Source: Solobacterium sp.
GTDB lineage: Bacteria > Bacillota_I > Bacilli_A > Erysipelotrichales > Erysipelotrichaceae
Direction of reading: 5' to 3'
Length of the DNA stretch: 64,000 nucleotides
Assembly (NCBI GenBank): GCA_017543025.1
Contig: JAFYGX010000202.1
Location: 15,669-79,668 of the forward strand
A program made the position numbers and the translations under genes. Position 1 is the first letter of the stretch; each line of letters begins with the position of its first letter. This document shows, piece after piece, positions 38,041-47,213 of the stretch. The notes under the pieces were generated by a model that searched no databases, was not told where the DNA came from, and saw only the letters and a list, made by a program, of their open reading frames with translations.

Positions 38041-39213
38041 TCAGTTTGCGTGAATTTCGCCTGCCCGGGCAAGTGCAGTCTTCGCGGCAAGCGGGCCGAT
38101 GATTTCATAGACCAGCGTTGCACTGAGAATTACCGTCTGAATCATCTGACCGTATTCTGTCGGAAGCTGCTTCAGCACCATGGTTGCCATACCGATGGCT
38201 ACGCCTGCCTGAGGCATCAGCGCCCAGCCGATGTTTTTGCGTACGACATCCGGCTGCTTTGTGATGGTGCCGCCGATGTACGAACCAAGGTATTTGCCGC
38301 CGAACCGGGCAAAGATATAGACGATGCCGATGAGGCCGACCTTCGGCAGAGTGCTGAGATTCAGAGACGCACCGGAGATGACAAAGAACAGAAGAAACAG
38401 CGGGTACGTCCAGTCATCAATACAGCCGAGAATCCGCGCGCTTTCATTCCACAGGTTGACATAGACTGCGCCGATTGCCATGCATACCAGAAGGTTGGAA
38501 AGACCGTAATGATCTGCCAGACCGACTCCCAGCATTACAAAGCCGATACACAGCGACATGCGGTTGGTGTGGGAACGGAAGTAGCGGTGCGATAATGCCA
38601 GCACAATTCCGAGCAGTGCGCCAAGAGCGAGCGCTTCCACCACTTTCAGCAATGGCATCAGAAGTGAATTCACCACACTGAACGCTTCGTGATTGACCAT
38701 TCCCTGGGCAATCGAAACACAGATCGAATAGGCGATCAGTCCGGTCGCATCATCCGCAGCGACGACCGGCAGCAGCATGTTTGTTAACGGCCATTTTGCC
38801 TTGTACTGCCGTACGATCAGCAGGGTAGCGGCAGGTGCGGTAGATGCGGACAGCGCCCCCAGCATGATGCATATGATCGGATCGAATCCGAGCAGAAGTG
38901 TGACGGTCATTGTGCACAATACCGCAAACGTAGATTCCAGCAGGGTAATGATCAGTGCCGGCTTTCCGATTGCCTTCAGATTTTCAATGCGGAATTCATC
39001 ACCGATTGAAAATGCGATAAAGCCAAGTGCGCATTCTGTGATCACACTGAAGGACGCAAGTGTTTCACTGCCGGTCAGATTCAGAACGTATGGTCCGATC
39101 AGAACACCGGCAATCAGATATGCAGTAACATTCGGCAGACGGACAAGGCGTGTCAGCCGTGTCACCAGCAGACCTGCCATAACGGCAATCGCAGTATAGA
39201 ACAGCGGGCTCAT
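38041..39213 (-). CDS. Cation:proton antiporter (Na+/H+ exchanger domain)
   Basis: 390 residues with about 12 membrane segments and no cytosolic TrkA domain. Family motifs include ARLxxLPNVTAYLIAG-like LPNVTAYLIAGVLIGP, the paired acidic site VVAADDATGLIAYS, and FARFGGKYLGSYIGG. It starts one base into the stop codon of a PII-like gene (TGATG), so the two are tightly coupled. This implies that the small protein regulates the transporter. The transported ion (Na+ or K+) cannot be told. Confidence 0.9.
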   Translation of the reverse strand: MSPLFYTAIAVMAGLLVTRLTRLVRLPNVTAYLIAGVLIGPYVLNLTGSETLASFSVITECALGFIAFSIGDEFRIENLKAIGKPALIITLLESTFAVLCTMTVTLLLGFDPIICIMLGALSASTAPAATLLIVRQYKAKWPLTNMLLPVVAADDATGLIAYSICVSIAQGMVNHEAFSVVNSLLMPLLKVVEALALGALLGIVLALSHRYFRSHTNRMSLCIGFVMLGVGLADHYGLSNLLVCMAIGAVYVNLWNESARILGCIDDWTYPLFLLFFVISGASLNLSTLPKVGLIGIVYIFARFGGKYLGSYIGGTITKQPDVVRKNIGWALMPQAGVAIGMATMVLKQLPTEYGQMIQTVILSATLVYEIIGPLAAKTALARAGEIHAN

Positions 39214-39557
39214 CAGTCTTTTGAAACTCCTTCCCAGCGGGTAACCGGAAGAGTAAACAGAATGCCGGAGTTCGGACCTTTGAGGCTGCCTGCTACTTCG
39301 TGAATGATATCGATTGCGGCGCTGACGTCTTCATCTCGGATGACCAGAAGGATCATCTTGTTGGTCTGACGGTCCGGATTGATGAATTTGCGGAGTCCGC
39401 CGAAGATCGCAGGAGCGTCTACGCTGTCTTCGTTCAGCGATTTCAGCATGCCTTCGCAGTCAACGATTGATGCGCCGTGAAATCCGCGTTCCATGAGCTT
39501 TGCCATGATCGGATTCACGGTTTCTTCATGATTTGTAATATGTACCAGTAATTGCAT
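39213..39557 (-). CDS. PII-like regulatory protein paired with the antiporter
   Basis: 114 residues from ATG 39557, which has AAGGGG at 9 nt; ATG 39566 would touch that site. The ferredoxin-like pattern matches PII-type proteins: MQLLVHITNHEETVNPIMAKLMERGFHGASIVDCEG at the start, a variable loop (LRKFINPDRQTNK), then ILLVIRDEDVSAAIDIIHEV. The classical uridylylated Tyr loop is not obvious, so it is probably a member of the broader PII-like group that senses nucleotides such as c-di-AMP or AMP. A clear promoter lies upstream. Confidence 0.75.
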   Translation of the reverse strand: MQLLVHITNHEETVNPIMAKLMERGFHGASIVDCEGMLKSLNEDSVDAPAIFGGLRKFINPDRQTNKMILLVIRDEDVSAAIDIIHEVAGSLKGPNSGILFTLPVTRWEGVSKD

Positions 39558-39589
39558 TTCTATCATCCCCTTTTCTGATAACGTCTGTA

Positions 39590-39618
39590 ATCATAGTTCT
39601 CTCTGTTCTATCCTGCAA
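39590..39618 (-). promoter_or_regulatory. Promoter of the PII-like/antiporter operon
   Basis: On the reverse strand TTGCAG, a 17-nt spacer and TATGAT are found, about 30 nt before the start codon. Confidence 0.6.
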
Positions 39619-39727
39619 GTTACTTCAGTGCCGGCAGATTGGAACGGATGCAGGCGGACGGGAAGAAGAAAGAAATGGGAGTAAAATAAACCCGGATTCA
39701 GAAACAGAAGAGAAAGGGTTTTCAGAT

Positions 39728-40939
39728 ATGAAATACGATTTTACAACGATACTGGACCGGAAAGGCATGGATTCGATTGCGGCTGAACCAACCGCATGGT
39801 ACGGGATTGATGTGCCGACGAAAGAAGGCTTCCGCCGGATACCGATGTGGGTGGCGGACATGAGTTTTCCGACATTTCCGGGAGTTACGGATGCGCTGAA
39901 AAAACGGCTGGAACATCCCTGCTTCGGTTATTTTGCCCCGACGGAGGAATATACCGATGCGATCATACGCTGGCAGAAGGTGCGCAATCACGCCGAGGTG
40001 AAACCGGAACACATCGGTTATGAGAACGGGGTGCTGGGCGGAGTGATTACAGCGCTCAATGTGCTCTGTTCCAGAGGCGATGCGGTTCTCCTGCATTCAC
40101 CGACTTATATCGGCTTTACCAATTCGGTCGGAGCCAACGGATACAGAATGATTCTCTCGGATCTGAAGCGGGATCAGGAAGGTATCTGGCGGATGGACCT
40201 TGCGGATATGGAAGAAAAGATCAGGGAGAATCATATTCACGCTGCGGTTTTCTGCAGTCCGCATAATCCGTGCGGACGGGTGTGGGAAAAAGAAGAACTG
40301 AAGCAGATGATGGACCTGTTTGAACGGTATGAGGTCTATGTGATCTGTGATGAGATCTGGTCGGATCTGATTCTGGAAGGATATCATCATATTCCGCTGC
40401 ATTCGATCAGCGCATATGCGCATACGCATGTGATCACACAATATGCGCCGTCCAAGACGTTTTCGCTTGCCGGCATCCCGGGCAGCTATCACATCTGTTT
40501 CAATTCCTGGCTGAATGACAGGCTTGCAAAGGAAGCCGCCAATACGCATTACAATGCGATGAGCGTTCTCTGGATGCATGCGATGACCGGCGGATTTACA
40601 GAAGAAGGCGCCGTCTGGGTGGATGAGCTCTGTTCTGTGCTGAGCGGAAATATCCGTTATGCCTCTTCCTTTATCCGGGAACATATTCCGGGAGTGGAGT
40701 TCATGGAACCCCAGGGCACTTATATGATGTATCTCGACTGTGAAACCTGGTGCAGACAGAATGGGGTCAGTATGGACGCATTGCTGCGAAAGGGCGTGGA
40801 ATACGGCGTGCTCTGGCAGGATGGGCGTCCGTTCCACAGACCGTATGCGATCCGGATGAATCTTGCGGTTCCGTTTGAGCTGGTAAAGGAAGCTTTTGAT
40901 AGGCTTGAGCGTTACGTATTCCACAACGGCGCTTACTGA
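39728..40939 (+). CDS. MalY/PatB-type PLP-dependent aminotransferase (C-S lyase)
   Basis: 403 residues. The fold-type I pattern is complete: MWVADMSFPTFPGV near the N-terminus, YENGVLGGVITALNVL, CSPHNPCGRVW, CDEIWSDLIL, and the PLP Lys in APSKTFSLAGIPGS. A final Arg (AIRMNLAVP) binds the substrate carboxylate. The N-terminal FTTILDRKGMDSIA is typical of PatB/MalY cystathionine beta-lyases, which release sulfide or thiols from cysteine conjugates. AGAAAGG lies 9 nt before the ATG. The gene is monocistronic. Confidence 0.93.
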   Translation: MKYDFTTILDRKGMDSIAAEPTAWYGIDVPTKEGFRRIPMWVADMSFPTFPGVTDALKKRLEHPCFGYFAPTEEYTDAIIRWQKVRNHAEVKPEHIGYENGVLGGVITALNVLCSRGDAVLLHSPTYIGFTNSVGANGYRMILSDLKRDQEGIWRMDLADMEEKIRENHIHAAVFCSPHNPCGRVWEKEELKQMMDLFERYEVYVICDEIWSDLILEGYHHIPLHSISAYAHTHVITQYAPSKTFSLAGIPGSYHICFNSWLNDRLAKEAANTHYNAMSVLWMHAMTGGFTEEGAVWVDELCSVLSGNIRYASSFIREHIPGVEFMEPQGTYMMYLDCETWCRQNGVSMDALLRKGVEYGVLWQDGRPFHRPYAIRMNLAVPFELVKEAFDRLERYVFHNGAY

Positions 40940-40943
40940 CAGT

Positions 40944-40974
40944 AAAAAAGAACTGCCCGAATGAGTTCGGGCAG
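40944..40974 (-). terminator. Strong terminator between aminotransferase and glycosyltransferase genes
   Basis: CTGCCCGAA and TTCGGGCAG form a 9-bp stem with a 4-nt loop; the T-run is on the reverse strand, though the stem may also stop forward transcripts. Confidence 0.85.
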
Positions 40975-40978
40975 CGGA

Positions 40979-41923
40979 TCATACGGATTCCGGGTATCTG
41001 ACCCGCTTGTGGGAAAAAATGGAGATCAGATCAAAAACCGGAGGCAGATACCGGTAACACACCAGCATGATACGGAACGACAGCGGGAAGTATGCAGGAA
41101 ACAGCTTCAGCGAGCGGCAGTAGTCAGAACACTCCTTCGCATACGCACCATGATTGCCGAAACAGACCAGATAGTAAAGGTACATGTCGTCTTTCACTTC
41201 CTGCGCAATTTCCGGGTAGTTCCATTCCGCAAGCGAGCGGATCTGTTCCAGTGACAGTTCGAAACTATCCAGTTCAGATCTGCCGATGCGATGATTGCTG
41301 AGACTGGAAACACGGTAACAGTAGTGATACAGCCGCGTATTCAGGTAAAAGATGGAATCCGCTTTGTGAAGCAGCTTATAGGTGGTGCCGAAATCTTCAT
41401 AGACACGGCCTTCCGGGTAACGGATTGTCTCAAACAGGCTGCGCCGGTACAGTTTGTTCCACGCAACACACGCCATTCCATGGTGAAGCAGATACTGCGC
41501 CTGACGGTCGGCAAGCCAGCCTTCTTCGTGTGTGAATGGCTGTTTATGGTCTTTGAAACCGGTCCGGCTGTAGCCGAAGATCACAAGATCGGCATGGTTT
41601 TTCACAGCACATTCATAGGGAATGCGGCAGAAATCCGGTTCCACGTAATCATCCGAGTCCGCAAACATGATATATTCGGATTCCGCGGCGTCAATCCCGG
41701 TATTTCTGGCACTGGCAAGTCCCTGATTTGGAGTATGAATGACGCATATTCCGGGATTTCTTTCCGCATATTCATCACAGATCGCTTCGCTTCCGTCTGT
41801 GGAGCCATCGTCGACCAGAATCAGTTCGATTTCCTTCATTGTCTGGTCCAGAAGGCTTTCGATACATCGCTTCAGATATGGAGCCACATTATACACCGGA
41901 ACAATGACACTGACTCTGCGCAT
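40979..41923 (-). CDS. Family 2 glycosyltransferase
   Basis: 314 residues from ATG 41923 (AAGGAGA upstream). The GT-A signature is clear: VSVIVPVYNVAPYLKRCIESL, LILVDDGSTDGS, NQGLASARNTGID and the metal-binding FADSDDYV. The C-terminal half is helical with aromatic segments (DMYLYYLVCFGNHG). Such enzymes add a sugar to cell-wall polysaccharide or teichoic-type polymers. No other polysaccharide genes are adjacent, so the acceptor is unknown. Confidence 0.93.
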   Translation of the reverse strand: MRRVSVIVPVYNVAPYLKRCIESLLDQTMKEIELILVDDGSTDGSEAICDEYAERNPGICVIHTPNQGLASARNTGIDAAESEYIMFADSDDYVEPDFCRIPYECAVKNHADLVIFGYSRTGFKDHKQPFTHEEGWLADRQAQYLLHHGMACVAWNKLYRRSLFETIRYPEGRVYEDFGTTYKLLHKADSIFYLNTRLYHYCYRVSSLSNHRIGRSELDSFELSLEQIRSLAEWNYPEIAQEVKDDMYLYYLVCFGNHGAYAKECSDYCRSLKLFPAYFPLSFRIMLVCYRYLPPVFDLISIFSHKRVRYPESV

Positions 41924-42070
41924 AGAATTCTCCTTGAATTGTCTCCTCTGCATCATAGCACCAAAGGCAGAAGGGGAGTACTGCCGAGGGGCTCTTCTGC
42001 GAGCGGAAACGTGCTGAAGGAATTGCTGTTTTCCGGTCAAAGCGCAGGACAAAAGTGCAGATCAATATGA

Positions 42071-42076
42071 TATAAT
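42071..42076 (+). promoter_or_regulatory. Candidate -10 box for the CHAP gene, leaderless context
   Basis: TATAAT ends 10 nt before the first of three consecutive ATG codons at 42087; no Shine-Dalgarno sequence lies between. Confidence 0.45.
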
Positions 42077-42086
42077 CACTCCGCAT

Positions 42087-42848
42087 ATGATGATGAAAAA
42101 ACAGAACAGACGAATCAGGATCACAGCACTTGTACTCAGTGCGGTATGTCTCTGCAATAACTTCAGCGAACTCCATGCGGAAGAGGACGGAGCCTGGACA
42201 GAAGATACAGGCGAACAGCCTCAGGCACAGGTTTCCTATGCGGCGGTAAACCCTTATTACGGAGGGTGGTCAAACTGTACCTGGAGCGCATGGCAGCTCT
42301 GTTATGACTATACGGGAATTGCGCTTCCCCGGCTTGGAAATGCAGGCGCATGGTATGGAAATGCACCGGCATACGGCTATTCAGTCGGGACAGCTCCGGC
42401 ACCGATGTCGGTCGGCGTATGGTCCAACCATGTGGTATTTGTAACGGAAGTCAGTGAAGACGGCTCAATGGTCTATATAAAGGAAGGCGGCTACTGCGGC
42501 GGCTATCATGAAGGATGGATTCCTTCTCAGAGCAACCGGAACGGCCAGATCTTCTACGGTTATATCTATGTCGGGTCCGGCGGAGTCGTAATCCCGCCGA
42601 CTGCGGTCATGACGACAACAGTGACATATGATGAAACAACCGGCACGATGGTTGAGACGCAGACTTATTCCGATCCGTCCCGGATCGAGTTTCCGGAAGT
42701 CAACGAAACGGTTGTCCGGGTAGATGATGCGGGCAAGGAGGTACAGGTGAAGCGGGAAGATGAAGATGCCCGTGAGAGACTGCGCATGGAAGACAAGGAA
42801 CAGCGGGAAGCGTCAACCGCAATTACGACAAAGCTGCTGTGTGAATGA
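42087..42848 (+). CDS. Secreted CHAP-domain amidase or peptidase
   Basis: 253 residues. A signal peptide of about 31 residues ends ELHA. The CHAP domain spans about 50-165 with nucleophile Cys 64 in NCTWSAW and catalytic His 115 in NHVVFVTEV. The C-terminal 80 residues are Thr/Glu-rich with no known anchor. CHAP enzymes cut peptidoglycan peptide bridges. Three ATG codons in a row start the gene, with a -10-like TATAAT only 10 nt upstream and no ribosome binding site, so the mRNA may be leaderless. Confidence 0.88.
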   Translation: MMMKKQNRRIRITALVLSAVCLCNNFSELHAEEDGAWTEDTGEQPQAQVSYAAVNPYYGGWSNCTWSAWQLCYDYTGIALPRLGNAGAWYGNAPAYGYSVGTAPAPMSVGVWSNHVVFVTEVSEDGSMVYIKEGGYCGGYHEGWIPSQSNRNGQIFYGYIYVGSGGVVIPPTAVMTTTVTYDETTGTMVETQTYSDPSRIEFPEVNETVVRVDDAGKEVQVKREDEDARERLRMEDKEQREASTAITTKLLCE

Positions 42849-42860
42849 CAGAAAACTGAG

Positions 42861-42886
42861 GTCCCGGAGTAATCCGGGATCTTTTT
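42861..42886 (+). terminator. Terminator after the CHAP gene
   Basis: TCCCGGA and TCCGGGA form a 7-bp stem with a 4-nt loop, followed shortly by five T residues. Confidence 0.85.
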
Positions 42887-43046
42887 GGTACGGAATGACT
42901 GCGGAGAAGTCAGAAACCGGAGGGAAGGACGCCTCTGGTGTGTTACTATTTTTCTGAACATGTTCAGCAGAACAGAGTGCATGGGACAGAGGTCTGTCCC
43001 GAAAAAGAAACTGATTCCTGCGGCAGGTTTATGACGGAGGTAGTTT

Positions 43047-45692
43047 ATGTCAGAGAATAACAGAAACAGAAGACCGACCGGAAGAAAACCGACGGAAGCG
43101 ACAGGCTCCGGAAAGGTTTTCAAACGGGGAGAAGGGCTGAATACGGGAAAAGTCGGAAATGCCGATTATGAAGAGCGGAAAGCCGGTTCGGGAGGACATG
43201 CCTCGGGCAGCGGAAACCGCGGCACCGGCGGAAACCCGCTGAACGGAATCGGCGGACTCGGACAGGGAATGAATTCCGGTGGCTATGGCCATACTTCGCA
43301 TAGCGGACATTCAAACGACCCGCTGAATCAGATCGGCGGAATGGGCGGCTATCGCCCGGGCAATCCGTACACAGGCCCGCAAAGAGTCAGACGCGGTCTG
43401 TTTGGCGGCGGTCTGTTCCGGATCATTATCATGCTCATTCTCATTATGTTTGTGATGAACATGCTCGGGATGTGCGGCAGATCGGACAGTTATTACAGTG
43501 ACCCTTATGAAACCTTCACTGCGACATATGCCCCTTCCGCGCCTGCATCCGGCAGTCAGAATTCCTCTTCGACAGGAGGAACCTGGAAGCCCCCGGTACC
43601 TGCATACACCGATACCAATCAGGAAAGTGTCAGCACCAATGTGGCAAGCGGAGCCAGGGATAAGTTCACAAAGATTCTCGGCGGCGGGCAGGATCAGGTG
43701 ACGGTCCTCATCTATATGTGCGGAACGGATCTCGAAAGCCAGTATGGCATGGCAACTTCTGACCTGAATGAGATGCTCTATGCCTCCCATTCCGACAAAG
43801 TGAATATTCTTGTGGAGACCGGCGGAACAAAGCGCTGGAAAAACTCCGTCGTCTCTTCTTCCACCAACCAGAGATGGAAGGTGTCTGACCGGTCGATCAT
43901 CGCACTGGACAAGAAGGTTGGAAAAAAAGCAATGTCTGATCCGGAAACACTGGCGGATTTCATCCGCTGGGGTGCCAGTGAATACCCGGCTAACCGGTAC
44001 TTTCTGATTCTCTGGGACCATGGCGGAGGATCGCTCAGCGGCTATGCGCGGGATGAGCTGTATCCGAACGGAACAATGACAGTAGATGAGATCGCTTCGG
44101 CCCTGAAAAACGGCGGCGTGAAGTTTGATGCGGTCGGGTTTGATGCCTGTCTGATGGCGAATATGGAAACGGCGATGGCAGCGATGCCGTATGCGGATTA
44201 CCTGATTGCCAGCGAAGAGACTGAACCCGGTACCGGCTGGTATTACACAGACTGGATGAGCGCTCTCGCAAAGAACTCTTCCCTGCCGACAACGACGATC
44301 GGAAAGAATATCATCGACGACTTTACCTCTGCTTCCCAGCAGTATTCCTCCCGTGATAAGACTTCGCTTTCACTGATTGATCTGGCCGAGTTCAGCGGAA
44401 CTGTGCCTGCGATCTTCAGTGAATTCTCAAAGGCAATCGGTACGGATATTCAGGGGGATAACTACCGTAATGTTGCACTGGCACGTTCGAACACGAAAGA
44501 GTTTGCGACATCGACCAAGATTGATCAGATCGATCTGATCCATTTCTGCAAGAACCTCGGAACGACAAGCTCCAATGCACTGGCAGAGTCGCTGCAGTCC
44601 TGCATCAAATACAACCGTGCCAAGAACATGAACAATGCATATGGTCTTTCGATTTACTTCCCGTACTACAATTCACGCTATGTGAACAGTGCAGTGCAGG
44701 TTTATGAAAACCTCGGCATGGACAGCGATTATACAAAGGCGGTCCGTTCCTTTGCGACCCTGGCTGCCTCGGGACAGGTGGTAAACGGGTATCAGTCCAA
44801 CACGCTGTTCGACATTCTTGGCGGCGGCTCCTCCGGAAACAGCAGCTACGGTTACAGCACAGAGGATATTCTGAATCTTCTGCTCGGCTCATCCTCAGTT
44901 TATGAAAGCTCCTATGACGACAGCTATTACGGCGGTTCGTACGGATCGGGCTATACCGGCAGCGGCTATACGCTGTATGATCTGCTCGGCGGCCGGAGTG
45001 CGGTGGATGAGGCAAATGTGAAATCCTTCGCAGAAAAAATCGACCAGAATCACCTGAATCCGTCTGATCTGATTCTGACGGAAAACAGCAACGGAGAAAA
45101 AGTCCTTAAGCTGTCGCAGGAAGACTGGGATAAAGTGGCGTCAATCAACCTGAATGTCTGGGTGGATGACGGCAAAGGCTATATAGACCTCGGGCTTGAT
45201 GAGGTATACCGGTTTGATGACGAAGGATCGCTGGTCGTGGAATACAACGGAAACTGGACGGCAATCAACGGACAGATTGTCTCCTTCTACCCGACCAGCT
45301 ATGAATACATCAATGATAACGGCTGGACGTTTGAAGGCTATGTTCCGATTCTCTATAACAACGAGAGGGCAAATATTCTGGTTGAATTCAGAGCGGACAA
45401 TCCGAACGGCTCGGTGCTCGGCATTGAGAAGATCTATCCCGACAGCAATCAGAAGGCGAAAGGCTATATCGAGATGAATGAGGGAGATGTCATCGAGTTT
45501 CTCTGTGATTACTACAGTTACAGCGGAGATTATGAAAACACCTATAAACTCGGGATGCCGCAGATCGTTACATCAGAAGGTCTGAAGGTCAGCACGCTTC
45601 GGGTGGATGCCGACAGGATTATTTACGGATACCGGCTTTCCGACATCTGTAATGCGAATATGTGGACACAGATGCTGGAATACGGCGGCTGA
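43047..45692 (+). CDS. Membrane-anchored clostripain-like (C11) cysteine peptidase
   Basis: 881 residues with ACGGAGG before the ATG. The first 118 residues are Gly/Ser/Asn-rich and presumably cytoplasmic. One TM helix (FRIIIMLILIMFVMNML, about 127-143) follows, giving a type II orientation. The C11 domain begins near 220 (VTVLIYMCGTDLESQYG). Catalytic His 325 is in LWDHGGG and Cys 368 in FDACLM. A Ser/Tyr/Gly-rich spacer (about 590-640) precedes a C-terminal beta domain. Related proteases cleave after Arg or Lys and can self-process. The long disordered N-terminus is unusual. Confidence 0.92.
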   Translation: MSENNRNRRPTGRKPTEATGSGKVFKRGEGLNTGKVGNADYEERKAGSGGHASGSGNRGTGGNPLNGIGGLGQGMNSGGYGHTSHSGHSNDPLNQIGGMGGYRPGNPYTGPQRVRRGLFGGGLFRIIIMLILIMFVMNMLGMCGRSDSYYSDPYETFTATYAPSAPASGSQNSSSTGGTWKPPVPAYTDTNQESVSTNVASGARDKFTKILGGGQDQVTVLIYMCGTDLESQYGMATSDLNEMLYASHSDKVNILVETGGTKRWKNSVVSSSTNQRWKVSDRSIIALDKKVGKKAMSDPETLADFIRWGASEYPANRYFLILWDHGGGSLSGYARDELYPNGTMTVDEIASALKNGGVKFDAVGFDACLMANMETAMAAMPYADYLIASEETEPGTGWYYTDWMSALAKNSSLPTTTIGKNIIDDFTSASQQYSSRDKTSLSLIDLAEFSGTVPAIFSEFSKAIGTDIQGDNYRNVALARSNTKEFATSTKIDQIDLIHFCKNLGTTSSNALAESLQSCIKYNRAKNMNNAYGLSIYFPYYNSRYVNSAVQVYENLGMDSDYTKAVRSFATLAASGQVVNGYQSNTLFDILGGGSSGNSSYGYSTEDILNLLLGSSSVYESSYDDSYYGGSYGSGYTGSGYTLYDLLGGRSAVDEANVKSFAEKIDQNHLNPSDLILTENSNGEKVLKLSQEDWDKVASINLNVWVDDGKGYIDLGLDEVYRFDDEGSLVVEYNGNWTAINGQIVSFYPTSYEYINDNGWTFEGYVPILYNNERANILVEFRADNPNGSVLGIEKIYPDSNQKAKGYIEMNEGDVIEFLCDYYSYSGDYENTYKLGMPQIVTSEGLKVSTLRVDADRIIYGYRLSDICNANMWTQMLEYGG

Positions 45693-45710
45693 GCCGGAAA
45701 CAGCCTGATA

Positions 45711-45754
45711 CAGCAGGGACTCTGTAATTGTGCAGATTCCCTGCTGTTTTATTT
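45711..45754 (+). terminator. Terminator after the clostripain-like gene
   Basis: CAGCAGGGA and TCCCTGCTG pair around an 18-nt loop and are followed by TTTTATTT. Confidence 0.85.
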
Positions 45755-45826
45755 CTTCGAAAGGGTACTGGAAGCTGAAACGTGCACAGTAAAGCGCTTT
45801 CATACAGATTGTGTGATTATTGTGGG

Positions 45827-45854
45827 TTGATTGAAAAACGATTGATGTTAGAAT
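45827..45854 (+). promoter_or_regulatory. Promoter placing the transcript start at the coiled-coil gene ATG
   Basis: TTGATT, a 16-nt spacer and TAGAAT end 6 nt before the ATG at 45861; no ribosome binding site is present. Confidence 0.55.
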
Positions 45855-45860
45855 AAATCC

Positions 45861-47141
45861 ATGGCAGTGACGTATATCCGGCGAAGTCGCGAAGAACTGA
45901 ATAAAATCCTGCAGCGTGCAAAAGAAGCTGATCTTCTGCGCAAAGCAGAATTGCTTTCTGCTTCCCCGAACCCGGATAACATCTTCCTCAATCATTCCAT
46001 CCAGTCAGAGCACCCGTTTGGTGTTCTGGTTTTGTTTGGCAATCCTTTTATGCGGGAACAGTTCGGCGCAGATCTGCAGCGTGTGGATGACCTTGACTGT
46101 CTGGAGCAGGTGATTGATTCCTTTCATGCATATCCGCCGGCCGGGAGCCAGTATTTTGAAGAAAAGCGACAGGCATTTCTGAGAGAAGTCCGGCGCTATC
46201 ATCATCTGTCAAAGCATGCGGCGGGCACGAGTTCGGAGCGGGAAAGAAACCGGCTGGAAAAACAGGTTCAGGATGCGGAACAGCAGAAGGAATGGCTGGA
46301 GAAGGAAAATACGGACCGTCTGCGGAGAATTGCAAGTATTGAGCAGGAAATCCGTGCTTATGAGGAAGCGCTTGCGGATAACGCAAACGCTGAAGAGCAT
46401 ATGGAAAAGATCCGCAAGGCAAGGGAAGAGAGCGAACCGATCCGGACGGATATTGCGCTGGATACCGCTAAGCTGAGAGATCTCACCGAGCGGATCGAGG
46501 CACTCCGGAAAGAGCGCGCTATGACTGACAGTAAGCTATCGCCTGCGACAAGCAGACTGCAGGAAATCGAAGAAGAACGCCTGACTGGCGAACATAAAAA
46601 CCTTTCGGATAAGATTCTTGATAACACGTCCAGGCTCAAAGAGCTGGAAGATACGATTGAATCGCTGGAAGGAAAAGTGAAGAACAGTGCGGAACTGGAA
46701 GATACACTGCGGGAATCACTCGGCGTATCCCGCCGTAATCTTGAGGCGACGAAATCTGAACTGGACGGCGGAACACAGATGGTGAGCACGCTTGATCTTC
46801 GGGTTGAGATTCTTGCGGCACGTCTGGAAGCGATCAAACAGGAGACCGAGATGAAACCGGAAGATATCGCAAACGCATATATTGCGGTGGTTGCCCGGGC
46901 AGAAGAACTGCTTAACGCATGGATTTCCTGTTCTGTGGAGTTTCATCGGATTCTCAAGGTCGACGGTATTTCCGGCAAAGAGCTGGTCGAAGCGATTTTC
47001 TTCGCGAGCGGACCGGTCTGTGCGGAAGGATCAGGCGCATGTGCATACCTTGACGGCACAGGCGTATCGCTTGATACGCTTCTCCTGTATGGCACCGACG
47101 AAGAGCGCGTCGGCTTCCGTCATGTCATTGCATTTGAGTAA
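45861..47141 (+). CDS. Hypothetical coiled-coil protein
   Basis: 426 residues, soluble. Residues 1-110 are mixed, with a beta-like stretch (FGVLVLFGNPFMREQFG). About 110-340 is a long Glu/Arg/Lys-rich coiled coil (RLEKQVQDAEQQKEWLEKEN, TERIEALRKERAM). The last 80 residues form a small globular end containing GPVCAEGSGACAYLDGTG. I do not recognise a family. A role as a structural or scaffold protein is only inferred from the coil. A promoter directly abuts the ATG and there is no Shine-Dalgarno sequence. Confidence 0.7.
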   Translation: MAVTYIRRSREELNKILQRAKEADLLRKAELLSASPNPDNIFLNHSIQSEHPFGVLVLFGNPFMREQFGADLQRVDDLDCLEQVIDSFHAYPPAGSQYFEEKRQAFLREVRRYHHLSKHAAGTSSERERNRLEKQVQDAEQQKEWLEKENTDRLRRIASIEQEIRAYEEALADNANAEEHMEKIRKAREESEPIRTDIALDTAKLRDLTERIEALRKERAMTDSKLSPATSRLQEIEEERLTGEHKNLSDKILDNTSRLKELEDTIESLEGKVKNSAELEDTLRESLGVSRRNLEATKSELDGGTQMVSTLDLRVEILAARLEAIKQETEMKPEDIANAYIAVVARAEELLNAWISCSVEFHRILKVDGISGKELVEAIFFASGPVCAEGSGACAYLDGTGVSLDTLLLYGTDEERVGFRHVIAFE

Positions 47142-47147
47142 ATAAAG

Positions 47148-47180
47148 GATTCCGGGTCAGCTGAACGGAATCTTTTTTTT
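47148..47180 (+). terminator. Terminator after the coiled-coil gene
   Basis: GATTCCG and CGGAATC pair around an 11-nt loop and are followed by eight T residues. Confidence 0.9.
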
Positions 47181-47213
47181 CTTCTGTCTATAATGAGAAC
47201 GGGAGATTATGCA

